From Holophaga sp. (GTDB lineage Bacteria > Acidobacteriota > Holophagae > Holophagales > Holophagaceae), in NCBI GenBank assembly GCA_031292735.1, contig JARLGP010000298.1, positions 1 to 8,340 of the forward strand: 8,340 bases of DNA, written 5' to 3'. A model generated the notes under the pieces. It had not been told where the DNA came from. It worked only from the letters and a program-made list of their open reading frames with translations, and made no database searches. The position numbers were made by a program, and so were the translations under genes. Numbering within the stretch: the stretch's first letter is position 1; every line of letters starts with the position of its first letter. This document shows, piece by piece, positions 7,407-8,340 of the stretch.

Positions 7407-7421
7407 GGTGAATCATTCTCG
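7407..7421. promoter_or_regulatory. Imperfect dyad abutting the ilvB leader promoter
   Basis: GGTGAAT-C-ATTCTCG is an imperfect 7-1-7 dyad (five of seven pairs match, with a perfect GAAT-C-ATTC core) ending directly before the TTGACA at 7422, in the region where the divergent ilvD promoter should also lie. It could be an operator shared by both directions. It is short and imperfect, so chance is a real alternative. Confidence 0.2.
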
Positions 7422-7450
7422 TTGACAAAATTCAAGGGGCATTTTAAAAA
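7422..7450 (+). promoter_or_regulatory. Sigma70-type promoter of the ilvB leader
   Basis: TTGACA (7422-7427) is a consensus -35 box, followed by a 17-base spacer and TAAAAA (7445-7450), which matches TATAAT at four of six positions. The region is AT-rich in contrast with its surroundings. The expected transcription start, about seven bases after the -10 box, falls at about 7457, which is the A of the first ATG of the leader ORF. Confidence 0.65.
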
Positions 7451-7456
7451 TAGGGT

Positions 7457-7600
7457 ATGTCGTTTCCGCACCAGCACCCCGCTCCCATGGTTGGCCTCGC
7501 CAACATGGCCGAGTTGCGCTCGCTGCGGATCAGCTCCCTGCTGGTAACCGTACTGGGTCTTGTGGTCCTTATTATTGGCCACGGGGCGGGGGTAACTTAG
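7457..7600 (+). CDS. ilvB leader peptide (branched-chain amino acid attenuator)
   Basis: A 47-codon ORF ending in TAG at 7598-7600. Its C-terminal half holds LLVTVLGLVVLII (residues 28-40; codons 7538-7576), in which 11 of 13 codons specify Leu, Val or Ile. It lies between a promoter and an intrinsic terminator upstream of ilvB, so it is almost certainly a regulatory leader peptide like IlvL or IvbL of enterobacteria, whose translation reports charged tRNA levels. In-frame ATGs at 7487 and 7505 would give 37 or 31 residues; the 31-residue form (starting MAELRSLRIS) is close in length and layout to E. coli IlvL. None of the three starts has a recognisable Shine-Dalgarno. The first is chosen because the promoter predicts transcription to begin on that ATG, consistent with leaderless translation. 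The function of the peptide itself is probably nil. Confidence 0.8.
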   Translation: MSFPHQHPAPMVGLANMAELRSLRISSLLVTVLGLVVLIIGHGAGVT

Positions 7601-7629
7601 GCAGATGACCTGAACCACCCACCGCCCCG
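7559..7629 (+). promoter_or_regulatory. Attenuator 1:2 hairpin and antiterminator
   Basis: Segment 1 (7559-7567, the Leu-Val-Val codons CTTGTGGTC) can pair with segment 2 (7577-7585, GGCCACGGG) in a 9-bp stem including three G-U pairs. Segment 2 can instead pair through CGGGGCGG (7582-7589) with CCGCCCCG (7622-7629), a perfect 8-bp antiterminator that uses most of the 5' arm of the terminator. Inferred mechanism: a ribosome stalled on the Leu/Val codons covers segment 1, frees segment 2 and allows ilvB expression. A ribosome that reaches the stop at 7598 covers segment 2 and lets the terminator form. The pairings were drawn by eye, without energy calculation. Confidence 0.65.
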
Positions 7630-7660
7630 CACCCCAAAGGTTGCGGGGCTTTTTATTTAT
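7624..7660 (+). terminator. Intrinsic terminator (attenuator) before ilvB
   Basis: GCCCCGCA (7624-7631) and TGCGGGGC (7642-7649) form a perfect 8-bp stem with a 10-base loop, which may add two C-G pairs. It is followed at once by TTTTTATTTAT (7650-7660). On the other strand there is no T-run, so it acts in the ilvB direction only. It lies 24 bases after the leader stop codon and about 100 bases before ilvB. Confidence 0.9.
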
Positions 7661-7763
7661 ACCGAACCGGCGAGGAACCGGCCCACTCCATCCCGAACCT
7701 CTTGCAACCCAATCCCCATGACCTGTCCATCAGGCCACAGGATTCTTTTATCGGAAAATAGCC

Positions 7764-8340
7764 TTGGAACAGTCTGGTGCAGCGCTTCTTTGGGAATGTC
7801 TTCAACGGGAAGGGGTCGAGGTGGTGTTCGGCTACCCGGGCGGCGCCATCCTGCCGGTGTACAACGCCATGGTGAACTCCCCCGTGCGCCACGTGCTGGC
7901 CCGCCACGAGCAGGGCGCGGCGCATATGGCGGACGGCTACGCCCGGGCCTCGGGCCGGGTGGGCGTGGTGCTGTGCACCTCCGGCCCCGGCGCCACCAAC
8001 CTGGTGACCGGCCTGGCCACGGCCATGATGGATTCGGTGCCGATGGTGGCCATCACCGGCCAGGTGTCCTCCAGCCTGCTGGGCTCGGACGCCTTCCAGG
8101 AGGTGGACGTCACCGGCGTGACCCTGCCCATCACCAAGCACAACTACCTGGTGCAGCGTCCCGAGCAGATCGCCCCGGCCATCCGCGAGGCCTTCGCCCT
8201 GGCCCAGAGCGGCCGGCCCGGCCCGGTGCTGGTGGACATCACCAAGGACGCCCAGGTGGCCACCGCCACCCTGGAATGGGATCAGGCCGCGCCCACCCGG
8301 CACCTGCGCCACCTGGCTCCGGAAGTTCCCCAGGCCCAGC
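7764..8340 (+). CDS. ilvB: Acetolactate synthase large subunit (partial, N-terminal 192 residues)
   Basis: The N-terminal, pyrimidine-binding part of acetohydroxyacid synthase, the thiamine-diphosphate enzyme that condenses pyruvate with pyruvate or 2-oxobutyrate at the first common step of valine, leucine and isoleucine synthesis. Visible blocks: [15 protein letters not shown] (20-34), [18 protein letters not shown] (47-64) with the catalytic Glu49, [13 protein letters not shown] (71-83), [18 protein letters not shown] (96-113) and [14 protein letters not shown]. The gene runs off the window; full-length members have about 560-600 residues. The start is TTG at 7764, giving [19 protein letters not shown], which aligns with the usual N-terminus. 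GGAAA lies six bases upstream as a weak Shine-Dalgarno. No ATG or GTG occurs between the upstream in-frame stop at 7719-7721 and residue 20. The small subunit gene ilvN, if present, would lie beyond the window. Expression is expected to be controlled by the leader attenuator. Confidence 0.95.
   Translation, partial: MEQSGAALLWECLQREGVEVVFGYPGGAILPVYNAMVNSPVRHVLARHEQGAAHMADGYARASGRVGVVLCTSGPGATNLVTGLATAMMDSVPMVAITGQVSSSLLGSDAFQEVDVTGVTLPITKHNYLVQRPEQIAPAIREAFALAQSGRPGPVLVDITKDAQVATATLEWDQAAPTRHLRHLAPEVPQAQ

Noticed and set aside
7477..7485. CCCCGCTCC pairing with 7583-7591 as segment 1 of the attenuator
   Set aside because: It pairs well, but lies about 50 bases before the control codons and would not be covered by a stalled ribosome; 7559-7567 is a better segment 1.
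7403..7618. A 71-codon minus-strand frame in the ilvD-ilvB intergenic region
   Set aside because: It is antisense to the leader peptide, has no ribosome-binding site, and the plus-strand reading explains the region with promoter, Leu/Val/Ile run and terminator.
7505..7660. T-box riboswitch as the alternative explanation for the terminator before ilvB
   Set aside because: No T-box core sequence (such as the TGG-containing bulge) or specifier stem was seen, while the Leu/Val/Ile-rich ORF directly supports peptide-based attenuation.
7685..7698. ACTCCATCCCGAAC resembling a 5S rRNA signature
   Set aside because: Only about 11 bases match and none of the flanking 5S helices can be found; taken as chance.
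7653..8312. A 219-codon minus-strand frame over the start of ilvB
   Set aside because: Shadow frame; the plus strand carries clear acetolactate synthase motifs throughout.

Overview
The window is GC-rich bacterial DNA with strong G/C preference at third codon positions. It carries chromosomal housekeeping and accessory metabolism; no intact mobile element, CRISPR array, rRNA or tRNA was seen. No gene is diagnostic of a lineage. The overall style (GC-rich, [4Fe-4S]-type IlvD of about 558 residues, ilvB controlled by a leader peptide) would fit an acidobacterial (Holophaga/Geothrix-like) or proteobacterial chromosome, but this is a weak inference.

Layout: positions 1-675 hold no convincing intact gene, only a GC hairpin, an AT-rich stretch and two weak gene-tail-like open frames. 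Then come a fold-type I PLP aminotransferase of the LysN/MocR-like class (+, 676-1860) and, convergent to it, a PhzF-family protein (-, 1919-2764). A soluble PAS-GAF-PAS histidine kinase (-, 2828-4870) lies directly upstream of phzF in the same direction. Divergent from the kinase is an unrecognised 203-residue protein (+, 5033-5644), whose stop codon overlaps that of the convergent ilvD (-, 5641-7317). After a regulatory intergenic region, ilvB (acetolactate synthase large subunit) starts at 7764 on the + strand and runs off the window.

The most informative part is the ilvD-ilvB intergenic region. Downstream of a good sigma70-type promoter (TTGACA at 7422, 17-bp spacer) lies a short ORF missing from usual gene calls. 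It encodes a leader peptide with the run LLVTVLGLVVLII, and it is followed by a GC-rich hairpin and T-run at 7624-7660, upstream of ilvB. Four RNA segments can be drawn that pair as 1:2, 2:3 and 3:4, with segment 1 inside the Leu/Val codons. This is the architecture of ribosome-mediated transcription attenuation, as in enterobacterial ilvGMEDA and ilvBN. The predicted transcription start falls on or next to the first ATG of the leader, and no Shine-Dalgarno is visible, so the leader may be translated from a leaderless mRNA.

Together ilvB and ilvD supply the first and third common steps of valine/isoleucine synthesis from divergent transcription units. Only ilvB shows the attenuator. The aminotransferase could act in amino-acid metabolism (2-aminoadipate, branched-chain or aromatic substrates), but no pathway partner is adjacent. 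The kinase and PhzF protein probably form one transcription unit with no response regulator in view.
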